Below are positions 1 through 9,147 of a stretch of 64,000 nt of DNA, piece by piece. The position numbers were made by a program, and so were the translations under genes. The DNA is from Tepidisphaeraceae bacterium (GTDB lineage Bacteria; Planctomycetota; Phycisphaerae; Tepidisphaerales; Tepidisphaeraceae). The notes below the pieces were generated by a model. That model worked only from the letters and a program-made list of their open reading frames with translations. It was not told where the DNA came from and did no database searches. The stretch lies in assembly GCA_035998445.1 (NCBI GenBank), contig DASYHQ010000017.1, positions 183,509 to 247,508 of the forward strand. Reading direction: 5' to 3'. The stretch's first letter is position 1. The number at the start of each line of letters is the position of its first letter.

Positions 1-1224
1 GACCAGCGCACGGCCAAACAGTGCGCCGAGATCGAAGCCAAGGCCGGCGGGCGCGAGAAGCTGATCGAGCTCGTCGCCAACCCCGCCCTCACCGGTTTCA
101 CCGCCCCCAAGATCCTGTGGCTGCGCGAGAACGAGCCGAAGACGTTCGCCAAGACCAAGCACATCCTGCTGCCGAAGGATTACATCCGCTTCCGCATGAC
201 TGGCGAGTACGCCACGGAAGTCTCGGACGCATCCGGCATGCTGCTGCTGGACGTGGTGAAACGGCAATGGTCGGACAAGCTGCTGTCGGTGCTGCAGATC
301 GATAAGTCGCTTTTGGGTCGCCTGCATGAATCGCAGGAGGTAACTGGGACGCTAAATCGTGGTGCAGCGAGGGAAATGGGGCTAATTGAGGGTATTCCGG
401 TCGTTGGCGGCGCGGGCGACCAGGCCGCGGGCGCGGTGGGCAACGGCGTGGTGATGCCGGGCATCGTCAGCGCCGCCATGGGCACCAGTGGCGTGATCTT
501 CGCGCACGCCGACCGGCCGACGCTCGACCCGAAGGGGCGCGTCCACACGATGTGCCACGCGGTGCCGGGCAAGTGGTGCGTCTTCGGTTGCATGCTGTCG
601 GCCGGTGGCAGCTTCCAATGGTTCCGCAACCGTTTGGCCGAAGGGGAAGTGGCGACGGCCAAGAAGCACAAGATCGACCCGTACGAACTGCTGGTTGCCG
701 AGGCCGAGGCCGCGCCTGCGGGCAGTGAGGGGCTCTTCTTCCTGCCCTACCTCACCGGCGAGCGCTGCCCGCACCCCGACCCGCTAGCGCGCGGCGGCTG
801 GATCGGCCTGACCGCCCGCACCACCCGTCCCATGATGATCCGCGCCCTGCTGGAGGGCGTGACCTACGGCATGCGCGACGCCATGGAGATCATGCGCGGC
901 ATGAACATCGACATCACCCAGGCCCGCGCCAGTGGGGGTGGCGCCCGCAGCGCGTTCTGGCGACAACTGCAGGCCGACGTCTACAAGACCCCCATCGTCC
1001 TCACCAACGCCACCGAAGGCCCCGCCTACGGTGTCGCGCTGCTCGCCGGCGTGGGCACGGGCGTGTGGAACAGCGTTGAGGAAGCCTGCAAGGCCACCAT
1101 CAAGCAGACGGCCAAGATCTCGCCGAAGAAGAAGGCCAGCGATCTCTACGACCGCCATTACAAGGTGTACGACAAGCTGTACTTCGATTTGAAGGAACGC
1201 TTCGCGGAGATGGCGGCGCTGTAA
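1..1224 (+). CDS. xylB: Xylulokinase (FGGY carbohydrate kinase), 5'-truncated by window edge
   Basis: Phosphorylates D-xylulose to xylulose 5-phosphate in the cytoplasm, feeding the pentose phosphate pathway. The frame is open from base 1, so the N-terminal part (roughly 90-100 residues of a usual ~500) lies outside; 407 codons are present. The FGGY fold is clear: NPALTGFTAPKILWL near the left edge, GGAGDQAAGAVG in the middle, and C-terminal LPYLTGERCPHPDP and ASGGGARSAFWRQLQAD followed by EGPAYGVALLAG, the ATP-binding part. The family call is firm. Xylulose as substrate is supported by the NPALTGFTAPK segment typical of XylB but remains inference. Confidence 0.9.
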   Translation, partial: DQRTAKQCAEIEAKAGGREKLIELVANPALTGFTAPKILWLRENEPKTFAKTKHILLPKDYIRFRMTGEYATEVSDASGMLLLDVVKRQWSDKLLSVLQIDKSLLGRLHESQEVTGTLNRGAAREMGLIEGIPVVGGAGDQAAGAVGNGVVMPGIVSAAMGTSGVIFAHADRPTLDPKGRVHTMCHAVPGKWCVFGCMLSAGGSFQWFRNRLAEGEVATAKKHKIDPYELLVAEAEAAPAGSEGLFFLPYLTGERCPHPDPLARGGWIGLTARTTRPMMIRALLEGVTYGMRDAMEIMRGMNIDITQARASGGGARSAFWRQLQADVYKTPIVLTNATEGPAYGVALLAGVGTGVWNSVEEACKATIKQTAKISPKKKASDLYDRHYKVYDKLYFDLKERFAEMAAL

Positions 1225-1307
1225 GGCTGGGAGCATCATCGTATGCCTAATTCCTCCTCCCTCGCGGACGGGGGAATCGCCTTGGCGGAGGCACAAAAAC
1301 AAAGTCT

Positions 1308-1411
1308 GTCATCCCGAGGGGAGCGGTAGCGACCCGAGGGATCTCGATTGTTCGGTAACTGATTGGCCGTGCGAGATCCTTCAGGTTCCTACCGCTCCCG
1401 TTCGGGATGAC
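1308..1411. repeat. Family A inverted repeat (~104 bp palindrome)
   Basis: Begins GTCATCCCGAGGGGAGCGG and ends with the near-complement CCGCTCCCGTTCGGGATGAC, with AGGGATCTC / GAGATCCTTCAGG arms inside. The same structure recurs at 20949-21050, 45899-46002 and 63723-63824. It is non-coding and MITE- or REP-like in form. Confidence 0.8.
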
Positions 1412-1476
1412 AGTGGCCGGGCGCGCGTTGCATGTTGGATCACGCCTTGAATGAGCGGGATCCGGCCTTTCCCCGT

Positions 1477-2349
1477 TCACCGGAACAGCTCGATCTTCCG
1501 CATCGCATGACCCAGGCGGTACAACCCAACGACTGTCAGCACCGTCAGCGTCGGCTGAAGGAGCCACACGTAGAACCGCCAAATAAGCAGGTACTCGCCG
1601 CGAAAGCTCACCGCAATCGTCCCGACCGTTGCTGCGAAGCCGGCCACGGGTGGCGGTTGGCGCACGAGGAAATCGGCCGAGTAGGTGGGGCGGTTCATGG
1701 GCACCATGAACGTCAGTAGTGGTAACACCACCACGCACAGGACGGCCCCGAACCGGAAGACCCGGTCGAGATCAGGTCGCCGGGCCTTGCGGGCGACGCG
1801 GGCAAGCGCGACAAAGACCAGGACACTGGCGATCGTCGATAGGACGGACGGCAGCATCATCAACGGCCACCAGCGCCAGAAGCGCCCAAGGTCGAGCGGG
1901 ACGAGGCTGAAGAACAACGCTGGCATTGCGCAGGCCGCGATGCCGAAGCCGATCGCGGCCCGGCGGAGATTTTCGCTGCCCTGCAACACAGGTAGGCGCA
2001 ATGCGATCAGGCCCGCCAGACCCCAAGCCAACAGCCCAAGCGCCAGGGCCAGCGGTGGCGCAACGGTATTCCACTGATTGGACACCGCGCCGGCGCCCAG
2101 CATTGCGACGATCGCCGCCACGCCCATCCAGGTGGCGCGGTACGTCTGCTGGGCCTGGTGCCGCGTCAGTCCCCCTGCCCGGTGCGCCACCACCGATGCT
2201 CGCACGTCGTGCCCGCACTCGGGACAACGGTTATCGGTCGGCAGGCCGCGCACGTTGTAGCCGCAGGCGATGCAAGGGACGTCGGCCTCCACGATCGTCA
2301 TCGGAGGGCCGGATGGGGTAGGTTCGTTGGTCGAAGGAAGTTCAGCCAC
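1477..2349 (-). CDS. Zinc-ribbon multi-pass membrane protein, function unknown
   Basis: 290 residues. An N-terminal zinc ribbon (C26-x2-C29 ... C42-P-E-C45-G) is followed by six or so hydrophobic segments, for example MGVAAIVAMLGAGAV, ALALGLLAWGLAGLIAL and VLCVVVLPLLTFMV. The CxxCxYxLxG...CPECG ribbon is a recurring feature of planctomycete membrane proteins of unknown role; a second one sits at 32464-33378. Transcribed divergently from the GNAT gene with a 50-bp gap. I do not recognise a function; the ribbon probably faces the cytoplasm. Confidence 0.75.
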   Translation of the reverse strand: MAELPSTNEPTPSGPPMTIVEADVPCIACGYNVRGLPTDNRCPECGHDVRASVVAHRAGGLTRHQAQQTYRATWMGVAAIVAMLGAGAVSNQWNTVAPPLALALGLLAWGLAGLIALRLPVLQGSENLRRAAIGFGIAACAMPALFFSLVPLDLGRFWRWWPLMMLPSVLSTIASVLVFVALARVARKARRPDLDRVFRFGAVLCVVVLPLLTFMVPMNRPTYSADFLVRQPPPVAGFAATVGTIAVSFRGEYLLIWRFYVWLLQPTLTVLTVVGLYRLGHAMRKIELFR

Positions 2350-2399
2350 AGGCTGAAAGGTTACCGGAGCCGTACCGGCGCGGCTAACATTGGTGAATT

Positions 2400-2876
2400 A
2401 TGACGATCCGTCCCGCAACCCCCACCGACGTGCCGGCCGTGCTGCCGATGGTCGAGCAGATCGTCGCGCTGCACGCGGCGTGGGACCCGGACAAGTACGC
2501 TCCGCTGCCCGACGTGCCGGGGCTATACCGCGGCTGGCTGATGGCCCGGGCACGCGACACCGACCGCAGCGTGTTCCTGGTGGCCGAGCGGGAGGGGCAG
2601 ATCGTCGGTTTTCTCGTTTCAACTATCGAGCGCGAAATACCGATCTATAGGACGAGCGAGTACGCGTTCATCCACGACCTCTGGGTCGAACCGGCGTACC
2701 GCAACGAGGGCATCGGCCGCCAGATGGCGATGCTCGCGATCGAGCGGTTCACCGAGCTCGGCGTCGAACAGGTGCGCCTGGAGACGGCCGCCGCCAACGA
2801 TGTCGCGCGGGCGCTGTTCGCCAAGTGCGGGTTTCGCGTCAGCACGATCGACATGCTGCTGACGTTGTCCCGTTGA
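2400..2876 (+). CDS. GNAT family N-acetyltransferase
   Basis: 158 residues, a full single-domain GNAT. The acetyl-CoA loop motif A is visible as VEPAYRNEGIGRQMAMLAIE (Q/RxxGxG/A type), preceded by DLW and followed by a motif-B-like LFAKCGFR near the C terminus. The N-terminal half begins with the usual TIRPATPTDVPAVLPMV. Transfers an acetyl group from acetyl-CoA to an unknown amine. It precedes the PfkB gene by 54 bp on the same strand, but a functional link cannot be argued from sequence. Confidence 0.85.
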   Translation: MTIRPATPTDVPAVLPMVEQIVALHAAWDPDKYAPLPDVPGLYRGWLMARARDTDRSVFLVAEREGQIVGFLVSTIEREIPIYRTSEYAFIHDLWVEPAYRNEGIGRQMAMLAIERFTELGVEQVRLETAAANDVARALFAKCGFRVSTIDMLLTLSR

Positions 2877-2930
2877 ACCGGACCCTCGTCCCTCGTTTTC
2901 TGCCGCGCACACGTTAACCTATCGGTCACC

Positions 2931-3860
2931 ATGATCCTCTGCCTCGGCACCACCCCCGCACTGTCGCGCACGATGATCTTCGACGACGTCGTCGCCAACG
3001 ATGTCAACCGCGCCACGCGCGTCTTCGAGTCGGCATCGGGCAAGTCGATTAACGCGGCCAAGGTCGCGCGATTGCTGGGTGAAGAGGTGGTCGCCACCGG
3101 CTTCCTCGGCGGCGATTCCGGCAGGTTCATCCGCACGCAGCTGGACCAGTTCGGCATCAAGCACAAGTTCGTCGACGTGCGTGAGCGCACGCGCACCTGC
3201 GTCACCGTCATCGACGAGCAGAACGGCCAATCGACCGAGTTGATCGAGGAACCCGAACCGGTCGACGCCGCCGCGTGGGACCAGTTGCGCCGCACGTACA
3301 AGGAACTGGTCGCAAAGGCGCGCATCGTTATTTTGTCGGGCTCGCTGCCGCCGGATGCGCCGGTCGAGTTCTACGCCGAGTGCGTGAGCGTCGCCCACGG
3401 CGCCAAGGCGCGCACGATCGTTGATGGCACGGGTGAGGCGATGGCGCAGGCGATCTTCGCCAAGCCGTATCTCATCAAGCCCAACGAGGACGAACTGGCG
3501 GAGACAACCGGCATCCCGATCGACTCGGATGTGACGATGCGCGAGGCGTTGCGCGAGGTGCTTCAGGCCGGCGCAACGTGGTGTTTAGTGACGCGCGGCA
3601 GCGACCCCGCGCTTGTGATTAGCGAAGAGGGCAGCTGTCAGATCACCCCGCCGGAGATTCAGCTCGTCAGCCCGATCGGCTCCGGCGACGCGCTGGCCGC
3701 GGGCGTGGCGGTGGGCCTGCTGCGCAACATGAGCGTCCCCGACGCCGCCCGCCTTGGCGTCGCCTGCGGCGCCGCCAACGCCATGAACCCGCTCGCGGGC
3801 TTCCTGAAGGTCGACGACGTCTACGATCTGCACCCCAAGGTCCAGCTGGCCGCGTGGTAA
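2931..3860 (+). CDS. PfkB-family sugar kinase (1-phosphofructokinase/tagatose-6-phosphate kinase type)
   Basis: 309 residues, normal for the LacC/FruK branch of the ribokinase superfamily. N-terminal ASGKSINAAKVARLLG with GFLGGDSGRFI is the first PfkB signature region, and C-terminal VSPIGSGDALAAG holds the anion hole and catalytic base (Asp253). The start MILCLGTTPALSRT matches the family's usual LTxNPAxD opening. Expected to phosphorylate a phospho-sugar in the cytoplasm. Fructose 1-phosphate versus tagatose 6-phosphate cannot be settled, as no PTS genes are nearby. Confidence 0.85.
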   Translation: MILCLGTTPALSRTMIFDDVVANDVNRATRVFESASGKSINAAKVARLLGEEVVATGFLGGDSGRFIRTQLDQFGIKHKFVDVRERTRTCVTVIDEQNGQSTELIEEPEPVDAAAWDQLRRTYKELVAKARIVILSGSLPPDAPVEFYAECVSVAHGAKARTIVDGTGEAMAQAIFAKPYLIKPNEDELAETTGIPIDSDVTMREALREVLQAGATWCLVTRGSDPALVISEEGSCQITPPEIQLVSPIGSGDALAAGVAVGLLRNMSVPDAARLGVACGAANAMNPLAGFLKVDDVYDLHPKVQLAAW

Positions 3861-3885
3861 GTGCCGAACGCGCCTTGCTTGCTCT

Positions 3886-3978
3886 TCTGTAGGACAGGCA
3901 TTCCTGCCTGTCTCTCCCCCGTATTCTCTCCCCCTGTCTCCTTCGTGGCACGGACATTCTTGTCCCGGCCTTTGCACT
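3886..3978. repeat. Family D repeat fragment
   Basis: Contains AGGACAGGCATTCCTGCCTG, CCCCCGTATTCT and a partner ACGGACATTCTTGTCC, the same order found at both ends of the ~650-bp composite repeats at 9148-9806 and 42088-42727. Here only one arm is present, so it reads as a solo end of that element. Together with the nested C/B repeat that follows, it accounts for most of the 642-bp gene-free stretch 3861-4502. Confidence 0.7.
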
Positions 3979-4002
3979 TGAGAAAGTAGCCCGTTGTCGA
4001 GC

Positions 4003-4351
4003 CGTCATCCTAAGAGGCTGTTAAAGAACACGCTCGCGGCCGGTCTTCACCGTAGCATGGACGGCTCGCCCATGGCGTCGGTACGCCGACGCGTCGGATG
4101 GTACGCCATCCGATTCAGCAGTCGCGCCAGCGAAGGATCTGCGAGCACCAATGGAAGAGCAGATCGCTTGCGCTCTTCACTCGGACCGAGTACGGCCCGA
4201 CACCGCGGGGTACCGCGGCTCCATGGGCGGGACGCCCATGCTACGGTCGGAGCGGACACGGCACTGTTCTTTAACACCCTCTGAGGTACTCCGAAGGATC
4301 TCCCTCTGTATCTTCGTCGGGAAGAGATCCTTCGGGGTACCTCAGGATGAC
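4003..4351. repeat. Family B palindrome (outer) interrupted by family C element 4015-4280
   Basis: GTCATCCTAAG at 4003-4014 is followed by a C element running AGGCTGTTAAAGAACA ... TGTTCTTTAACACCCT (4015-4280), then CTGAGGTACTCCGAAGGATC and its complement up to CTCAGGATGAC at 4351. The C element carries inner arms GGCTCGCCCATGGCG and CATGGGCGGGACGCCCATG. The flank CTAAG / CTGAG looks like a short target duplication. It contains no gene. Confidence 0.75.
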
Positions 4352-4502
4352 GATTGCTTCGTGAAGTACAAAGGTCCGTACTTGTCTGCATCTCACCCCC
4401 GTCCTACTTCCACGAATCTACCTGCCGCTAAAGCGGCAAGTCCGGTGAAAGCTTGGGGTGTGGCGCTGGCAGCGCACGCGTCGTTCGGGCATCATCACGC
4501 CC

Positions 4503-5330
4503 ATGGCATCCTTCACCTATTGCTTCAACACGAGCACCATTCAGGGTCAGAAGCTGTCGCTGGTCCAAGAGATCGAGATCGCGAGCAAGGCCGGCTACGG
4601 CGCGATCGAGCCGTGGATCGGTCAGATCGAAACCTATCGCGACACCGTCGGCCCCTTGAGCGACCTGCGCAAGCGCATCGCGGATGCGGGGCTGACGGTC
4701 GCCAGCGCGATCGGCTTTGCCAAGTGGATCATCGACGATGACACCGCCCGTGCCGCGGGACTCGAACATGCCCGCCGGGACATGGATCTCGTCGCCCAGA
4801 TCGGTGGGCAGATGATCGCGGCGCCGCCGATGGGCTACCAGGACAAGACCGGCCTCGATTTGTTCGCGGCGGCGTCGCGCTACGCGGAACTGGTGGAGGT
4901 CGGGCGATCGGCTGGCGTGCTGCCACAATTGGAAGTGTGGGGCTTCAGCAAGACGCTCAATCGGCTGGGCGAAGCGCTGCTGATCGCCGCCGAGAGCGGC
5001 TGCGCCGACGCGGGCCTGCTGCTGGACATCTACCACCTGCACAAGGGTGGCAGTGGCTACGACACGCTGAACCTGCTGAACGGCCAGGCGATCCGCATCT
5101 TCCACGTTAACGACTACCCCGCCCTGCCGCGCGAGCAGCTGACCGATAGCCACCGCGTCTACCCCGGTGACGGCGTCGCGCCGATCCGCCAGGTGCTGCA
5201 GACGCTGACCGACATCGGAGCGTCGCCGTTCCTGTCGGTCGAGCTGTTCAACAAAGACTATTGGCAGCAGGACGCGTTGACCGTCGCCCGGACGGCACTC
5301 GATAAGCTCAAAGCGCTAACGCCCCAATGA
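4503..5330 (+). CDS. Sugar phosphate isomerase/epimerase (xylose isomerase-like TIM barrel)
   Basis: 275 residues from ATG at 4503 (MASFTYCFNTSTIQG). An upstream in-frame ATG at 4458 would add a low-quality 15-residue tail and is rejected. AP-endonuclease-2/xylose-isomerase-like fold features are seen: SLVQEIEIASKAGYGAIEPW at the N terminus, QLEVWGFSKTLN in the middle, DIYHLHKGGSG and FHVNDYPALPREQL (metal-binding D and H strands), and a C-terminal FLSVELFNKDYW. The substrate is unknown; inositol- or hydroxypyruvate-type isomerases share this architecture. It is 12 bp upstream of the MOSC gene, probably the same transcript. Confidence 0.85.
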   Translation: MASFTYCFNTSTIQGQKLSLVQEIEIASKAGYGAIEPWIGQIETYRDTVGPLSDLRKRIADAGLTVASAIGFAKWIIDDDTARAAGLEHARRDMDLVAQIGGQMIAAPPMGYQDKTGLDLFAAASRYAELVEVGRSAGVLPQLEVWGFSKTLNRLGEALLIAAESGCADAGLLLDIYHLHKGGSGYDTLNLLNGQAIRIFHVNDYPALPREQLTDSHRVYPGDGVAPIRQVLQTLTDIGASPFLSVELFNKDYWQQDALTVARTALDKLKALTPQ

Positions 5331-5342
5331 TCGGGAACGCTT

Positions 5343-5993
5343 ATGCAATTGATCAGCGTGAACATCGGGACCGCCCGCCCCATCGCCAATGGCAAGACGA
5401 GCGCGGTCAGCGGCATCTTCAAGGAGCCGGTCGCGGGCCGTACGCTTATCGGCACGCTGGGCTTTCCCAAGGATGCGATCTGCAACAAGCGCCATCACGG
5501 CGGCCCGGATCAGGCGATTTACGTCTACGGCCAACCCGATTACGACTGGTGGGCCGAGCAGCTCCTGTTCCCACTGGCGCCTGGCACGTTCGGTGAAAAC
5601 CTGACGATCGCCGACCTCGAAAGTAGCCAACTCGCGATCGGCGACCGGCTACACATTGCCGACGCGGTGTTGGAACTAACCGCCCCGCGCATGCCGTGCG
5701 GCACGCTCGCAAAGCGCATGGACGACAAGCAGTTCGTCCAGAAGTTCCGCGCCGCCGAGCGACCGGGCGTCTACTGCCGGGTGATCCAGGAGGGCGCCGT
5801 GGCCGCCGGTGACGCGGTGCGGTTGGAACCGTACGCTGGCGACCGGGTCAACGTGATCGAGGTCTTCCGCGAGTACTTCGCCGCGTACCACGACGAGGCG
5901 CGCGTGCGGCGTCACCTGACCGCGCCGCTCGCCAGCCGGGCGCGCGAGGACAACGAACAGTACTTGCGCGCGATTCGCTCACAATCGTTCTGA
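5343..5993 (+). CDS. MOSC domain protein (YiiM-like)
   Basis: 216 residues. MOSC domains bind the molybdenum cofactor; YiiM-type proteins detoxify N-hydroxylated base analogues in E. coli (family knowledge). Visible features are an opening LISVNIGTARPIANGKTSAV, the conserved KRHHGGPDQAIYVYG and YDWW, APGTFGENLTIADL, and the conserved cysteine in APRMPCGTLAKRM. A C-terminal helical extension VIEVFREYFA is typical of YiiM. Twelve bases separate it from the isomerase gene. Confidence 0.85.
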   Translation: MQLISVNIGTARPIANGKTSAVSGIFKEPVAGRTLIGTLGFPKDAICNKRHHGGPDQAIYVYGQPDYDWWAEQLLFPLAPGTFGENLTIADLESSQLAIGDRLHIADAVLELTAPRMPCGTLAKRMDDKQFVQKFRAAERPGVYCRVIQEGAVAAGDAVRLEPYAGDRVNVIEVFREYFAAYHDEARVRRHLTAPLASRAREDNEQYLRAIRSQSF

Positions 5994-6033
5994 CGGCCGG
6001 CGCTTAGAAGCTCAATCCGCTGTGGTCTGCCCA

Positions 6034-6807
6034 TCAGCCCGACATCAACCCCAGCCGTGCCATGCGGACCTCGGCGCGTTGCAGTTCGCCGATGAGTTTC
6101 GTCAGGCTGGCCAGGGCTTGCCGGCCGACCATGTCGGCTTCGAGGTCGACGAATTGCAGTCCGGCGCGCAGGGACGTGCAGCCCTTGGGCACCGTCGGTG
6201 GGTGCCGCAGGGCGGCCTCCAGCACGACCTCTTTTTCGGCGAACGCGATCTCGATGCGCAGCCGGTCGGCGGGGTCGATCTTCAGGGGCTCCTCGGGCGT
6301 GCCCGTGAGCGTTACGCCCATGCCGCCGGTGCTGAGGTCGATCAGCTTGGCGGGGATCTCGGCGGTCGATGAGGGGCGGTCCTTCAGGATGGCGCGCGGG
6401 CCGATGCGCCACACGCGGGCCGTCAGTTCGGCGTCGGGCCCGACGCGCACGCGGTAGTTCGAGCGGCGCTGGATGGCTTGGATCTTCGTGGGCCACGGCA
6501 TGCGCAGGCACTGAACGACCGTGTCGCCGTTGATGCGGAACTCGTCGATGCGCTGCACGACCGGCGTCGCGAAGACGACCTTCGTCACCCCCACCTTGAA
6601 CGACACGCCCGCAGCCTTGCCGGTCGTGATCATCTCCTCGATCAGCATTCGCTCGGACGGCACCGACTCGACCAGCAGGCAGCCGTCGTCGCCGCCCAGG
6701 AAGCGCGACTTGTGATGGCGCAACATGCCCGATGACGGTAGCGACAGCACGACGCTCGCGTTGCGCGCGACGGCCTGCAGGAGTAGGTCGTGTTCTTCGG
6801 TCGGCAA
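6034..6807 (-). CDS. YcgR-like flagellar-brake/PilZ domain protein
   Basis: 257 residues in two domains: an N-terminal YcgR-like barrel (about residues 5-105) and a C-terminal PilZ domain that binds cyclic di-GMP. The PilZ signature is present as R115-SNY-R119 (RxxxR) and later DLSTGGMGV (D/N-x-S-x-x-G). In enteric bacteria YcgR slows the flagellar motor when c-di-GMP is high. No flagellar gene is in the window, so here it may control motility or surface functions elsewhere. Confidence 0.85.
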   Translation of the reverse strand: MPTEEHDLLLQAVARNASVVLSLPSSGMLRHHKSRFLGGDDGCLLVESVPSERMLIEEMITTGKAAGVSFKVGVTKVVFATPVVQRIDEFRINGDTVVQCLRMPWPTKIQAIQRRSNYRVRVGPDAELTARVWRIGPRAILKDRPSSTAEIPAKLIDLSTGGMGVTLTGTPEEPLKIDPADRLRIEIAFAEKEVVLEAALRHPPTVPKGCTSLRAGLQFVDLEADMVGRQALASLTKLIGELQRAEVRMARLGLMSG

Positions 6808-6908
6808 AACGGCGTCCCTCGGTGGAAGTACCTATGTGGCACTATCGGCGAGGCCTCGGTCCGACCTTAGTAGATGCGCTGGCAAATAAGTAAATGAATA
6901 CCCTGCCC

Positions 6909-6978
6909 CCGTTTAGCCGCGAGCTTGCTCGCGATTCGCGCAACCATCGCAAACGCAGGCAAGCCCGCGGCTAAACGG
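6909..6978. repeat. Family F palindrome
   Basis: CCGTTTAGCCGCGAGCTTGC on the left pairs with a right arm ending GCCCGCGGCTAAACGGG. A second copy lies 0.85 kb away at 7831-7896. A non-coding palindromic repeat between the PilZ and msrA genes. Confidence 0.75.
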
Positions 6979-7034
6979 GATGACCGACCACAGTAAGAGA
7001 GAGAGACGCCACCTTTTACCGGACCCGCACAGCC

Positions 7035-7742
7035 TCATGGTTTAAGCGGTTGCGTCGTCGCGGGCTTCACTTCGTCGGCGAATTTCGAGCGCACCTTGCC
7101 GATCTTCGGCGTCGCCTGCTGGCGGATGTAGCCGGACATCGGGTTCAGCTCGGCGTAGTTGTGGTGGTACTGCTCGGCGACGTAGAACGCCGTCAACGGC
7201 TCGAGCGTCGTCACGACCGGGTTCGGATAGTGCTTCGACGCGTCCACCTGCTTCACGTACGCTTCGGCGACGCGCTTCTCGTCGTCGCTTCCGTAGAAGA
7301 TCGCGCTCCGATAATGCGGGCCGACGTCCGGTCCCTGGCGGTTCAGCGTGGTGGGGTCGTGCATCGTCATGAAGACGCGCAGCAACCGGCCGTAGGTGAT
7401 CTTCGACGCGTCGTAGGTGATCTCGATCGCCTCGGCGTGCTTCGTGCGGCCGGCCGACACGGCATCGTAGTTGGCCGTCTCCTTCGTGCCACCGCTATAG
7501 CCCGGCACCACCTTGCTCACGCCGGCCAGTTCCTTGAAGACGACTTCGGTGCACCAGAAGCACCCGCCGGCGACCACGGCCTTGCGTTGTTCGGGGGTGG
7601 TGGTCAGGGGAATGTCGTCGGTCGGCATCGGCAGCACGTTGGCATAGTCGGGCAAATCGCTGCCGTACACCGCGGTGGCGAAAGTGGTGAAGATCATCGT
7701 CAGGACTCCTCGAATGCTGAACACGGAACCTCCGGGGTTCAA
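7035..7742 (-). CDS. msrA: Peptide-methionine (S)-S-oxide reductase with N-terminal leader
   Basis: 235 residues. Reduces methionine-S-sulfoxide in proteins. The catalytic motif VVAGGCFWCTEVVF (Cys61, Cys64) and GPHYRSAIFY are diagnostic. An N-terminal hydrophobic stretch (MIFTTFATAVYG) suggests export, unlike cytoplasmic MsrA. The start is uncertain: the first ATG at 7742 gives a 15-residue pre-extension, and ATG at 7697 (MIFTTF) would make a cleaner signal peptide. There is no fused MsrB domain. Confidence 0.92.
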   Translation of the reverse strand: MNPGGSVFSIRGVLTMIFTTFATAVYGSDLPDYANVLPMPTDDIPLTTTPEQRKAVVAGGCFWCTEVVFKELAGVSKVVPGYSGGTKETANYDAVSAGRTKHAEAIEITYDASKITYGRLLRVFMTMHDPTTLNRQGPDVGPHYRSAIFYGSDDEKRVAEAYVKQVDASKHYPNPVVTTLEPLTAFYVAEQYHHNYAELNPMSGYIRQQATPKIGKVRSKFADEVKPATTQPLKP

Positions 7743-7830
7743 TCGATCCCCCTACATCATAGGCGTACGGAATGGACAAGGACCTGGATGGGGGACGGGA
7801 GATAACCCCGCATACCCACGTCCCAAAACC

Positions 7831-7896
7831 CCGTTTAGCTGCGAGCTTGCTCGCGATTCGTCGCAATCCATCGCGAGCAAGCTCGCGGCTAAACGG
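7831..7896. repeat. Family F palindrome, second copy
   Basis: CCGTTTAGCTGCGAGCTTGC ... GCAAGCTCGCGGCTAAACGG, an almost perfect 66-bp inverted repeat upstream of the DHH gene. Compare 6909-6978. Confidence 0.75.
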
Positions 7897-8034
7897 TGCC
7901 GGAATCCTGCGAACCACGCCAAATCGGAAAACTGCTCAGGTTGCTCATCCGTTGCACCGATCCAAGGAGCACGGCCGTTGTCAGGAACTTTGTACCTTCG
8001 AAGTTCCGTTGGCCCGGCTATACTTGCGGCAATT

Positions 8035-9129
8035 ATGACGGCGTTCGTCGAATCCTGCGTGCAGACGGTCACCGGCCCGGCGGCCGCGGCGGAGCGGCAC
8101 GCACGCAAGCGACCCCGCGCCCGCGAGCTGCTGAAGCTGCTGGCCGACAAGAAGAACGTCCTGCTCACCACACACCAGCACCCCGACCCCGATGCGCTCG
8201 CCAGTTGCCTGGCCCTCTGCACCCTGCTGACCGCCAAGCTGCCCGGCGCCAGGATTTCCATGAGCGTGAAGGGGCGCATCGTCAGCGGCATCAACGAGCA
8301 GTTCATCAAGAACGCCAACCTCGCCCTGCTGCCGTGGGACGACGCGAAGCTGAGCGAGTACGACGCGATCGTGCTGCTCGACGTACAGCCGCAGTTCGCT
8401 TATAGCCCCCTGCCCGCCGGCGTGGTGCCGTTGGTGGTGATCGACCATCACCGGTCGAAGACGCGCGCGTCGACGATGAAGTGCGCGTTCTGCGATATCC
8501 GCACCGACGCGGGCGCGACGGCGTCGATCGTCTTCAGCTACTTCATGGAGCTGGAGGTCCCCATCGCGCCGAGCCTGGCGGCGACGTTGCTGTACGCGAT
8601 CGAGTCCGACCTCGCCGGCGCCGCTGGCACGCCCGGCGAGCTGGACAACCTGGCCCTGTCCACCCTCACCCTGCTCGCCGACACGCGCACGCTGTATCAG
8701 ATGCGTTACGTCGACTTGCCGCAGGCGTACTACCAGGCGCTGTACACGGGCATGAGCAACGCGACGTACTACGACCACGCGATCATCGCGCACATCGGTA
8801 CGATCGACACGGTCGAGAAGCCCGCGGTGATGGCCGACTACCTGCTGAGGTTCGACAAGGTGCGCTGGGCCCTGGTGTCGGCGATCTACGACGGCCGATT
8901 CGTGGTCAGCATTCGCACGAGCGACGCCAAGCTCTCGGCCGCCGACATGGCGCGACGGCTGCTCGCCCGCATCGGTGAAGGTGGCGGCCACCGCACCAAG
9001 GCCGGTGGTTACGTCGCGATCAAGAACGCCACCCCGACCGAAATCGACCGCGTGCGAAAGATGCTCCTGCGCCGCTACCTGAAGGTGCTGAACATCACCG
9101 GCACGCACGGGAAAAAGCTGGTGACCTAG
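8035..9129 (+). CDS. DHH/DHHA1 phosphoesterase (NrnA-like)
   Basis: 364 residues from ATG at 8035; the frame stays open upstream but that part runs through the family F repeat. DHH motifs are seen in order: TTHQHPDPDALASCLAL (HxDxDA), VLLDVQPQ, VVIDHHRSK (the DHH itself), and C-terminal DHHA1 GEGGGHRTKAGGYV. Family members degrade nanoRNA or cyclic dinucleotides, or dephosphorylate pAp, using Mn2+. Which reaction applies here is unknown. A TATACT at 8018-8023, eleven bases before the ATG, could be a -10 box giving a very short leader. Confidence 0.85.
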   Translation: MTAFVESCVQTVTGPAAAAERHARKRPRARELLKLLADKKNVLLTTHQHPDPDALASCLALCTLLTAKLPGARISMSVKGRIVSGINEQFIKNANLALLPWDDAKLSEYDAIVLLDVQPQFAYSPLPAGVVPLVVIDHHRSKTRASTMKCAFCDIRTDAGATASIVFSYFMELEVPIAPSLAATLLYAIESDLAGAAGTPGELDNLALSTLTLLADTRTLYQMRYVDLPQAYYQALYTGMSNATYYDHAIIAHIGTIDTVEKPAVMADYLLRFDKVRWALVSAIYDGRFVVSIRTSDAKLSAADMARRLLARIGEGGGHRTKAGGYVAIKNATPTEIDRVRKMLLRRYLKVLNITGTHGKKLVT

Positions 9130-9147
9130 CCCAGCGACGCGGACCCT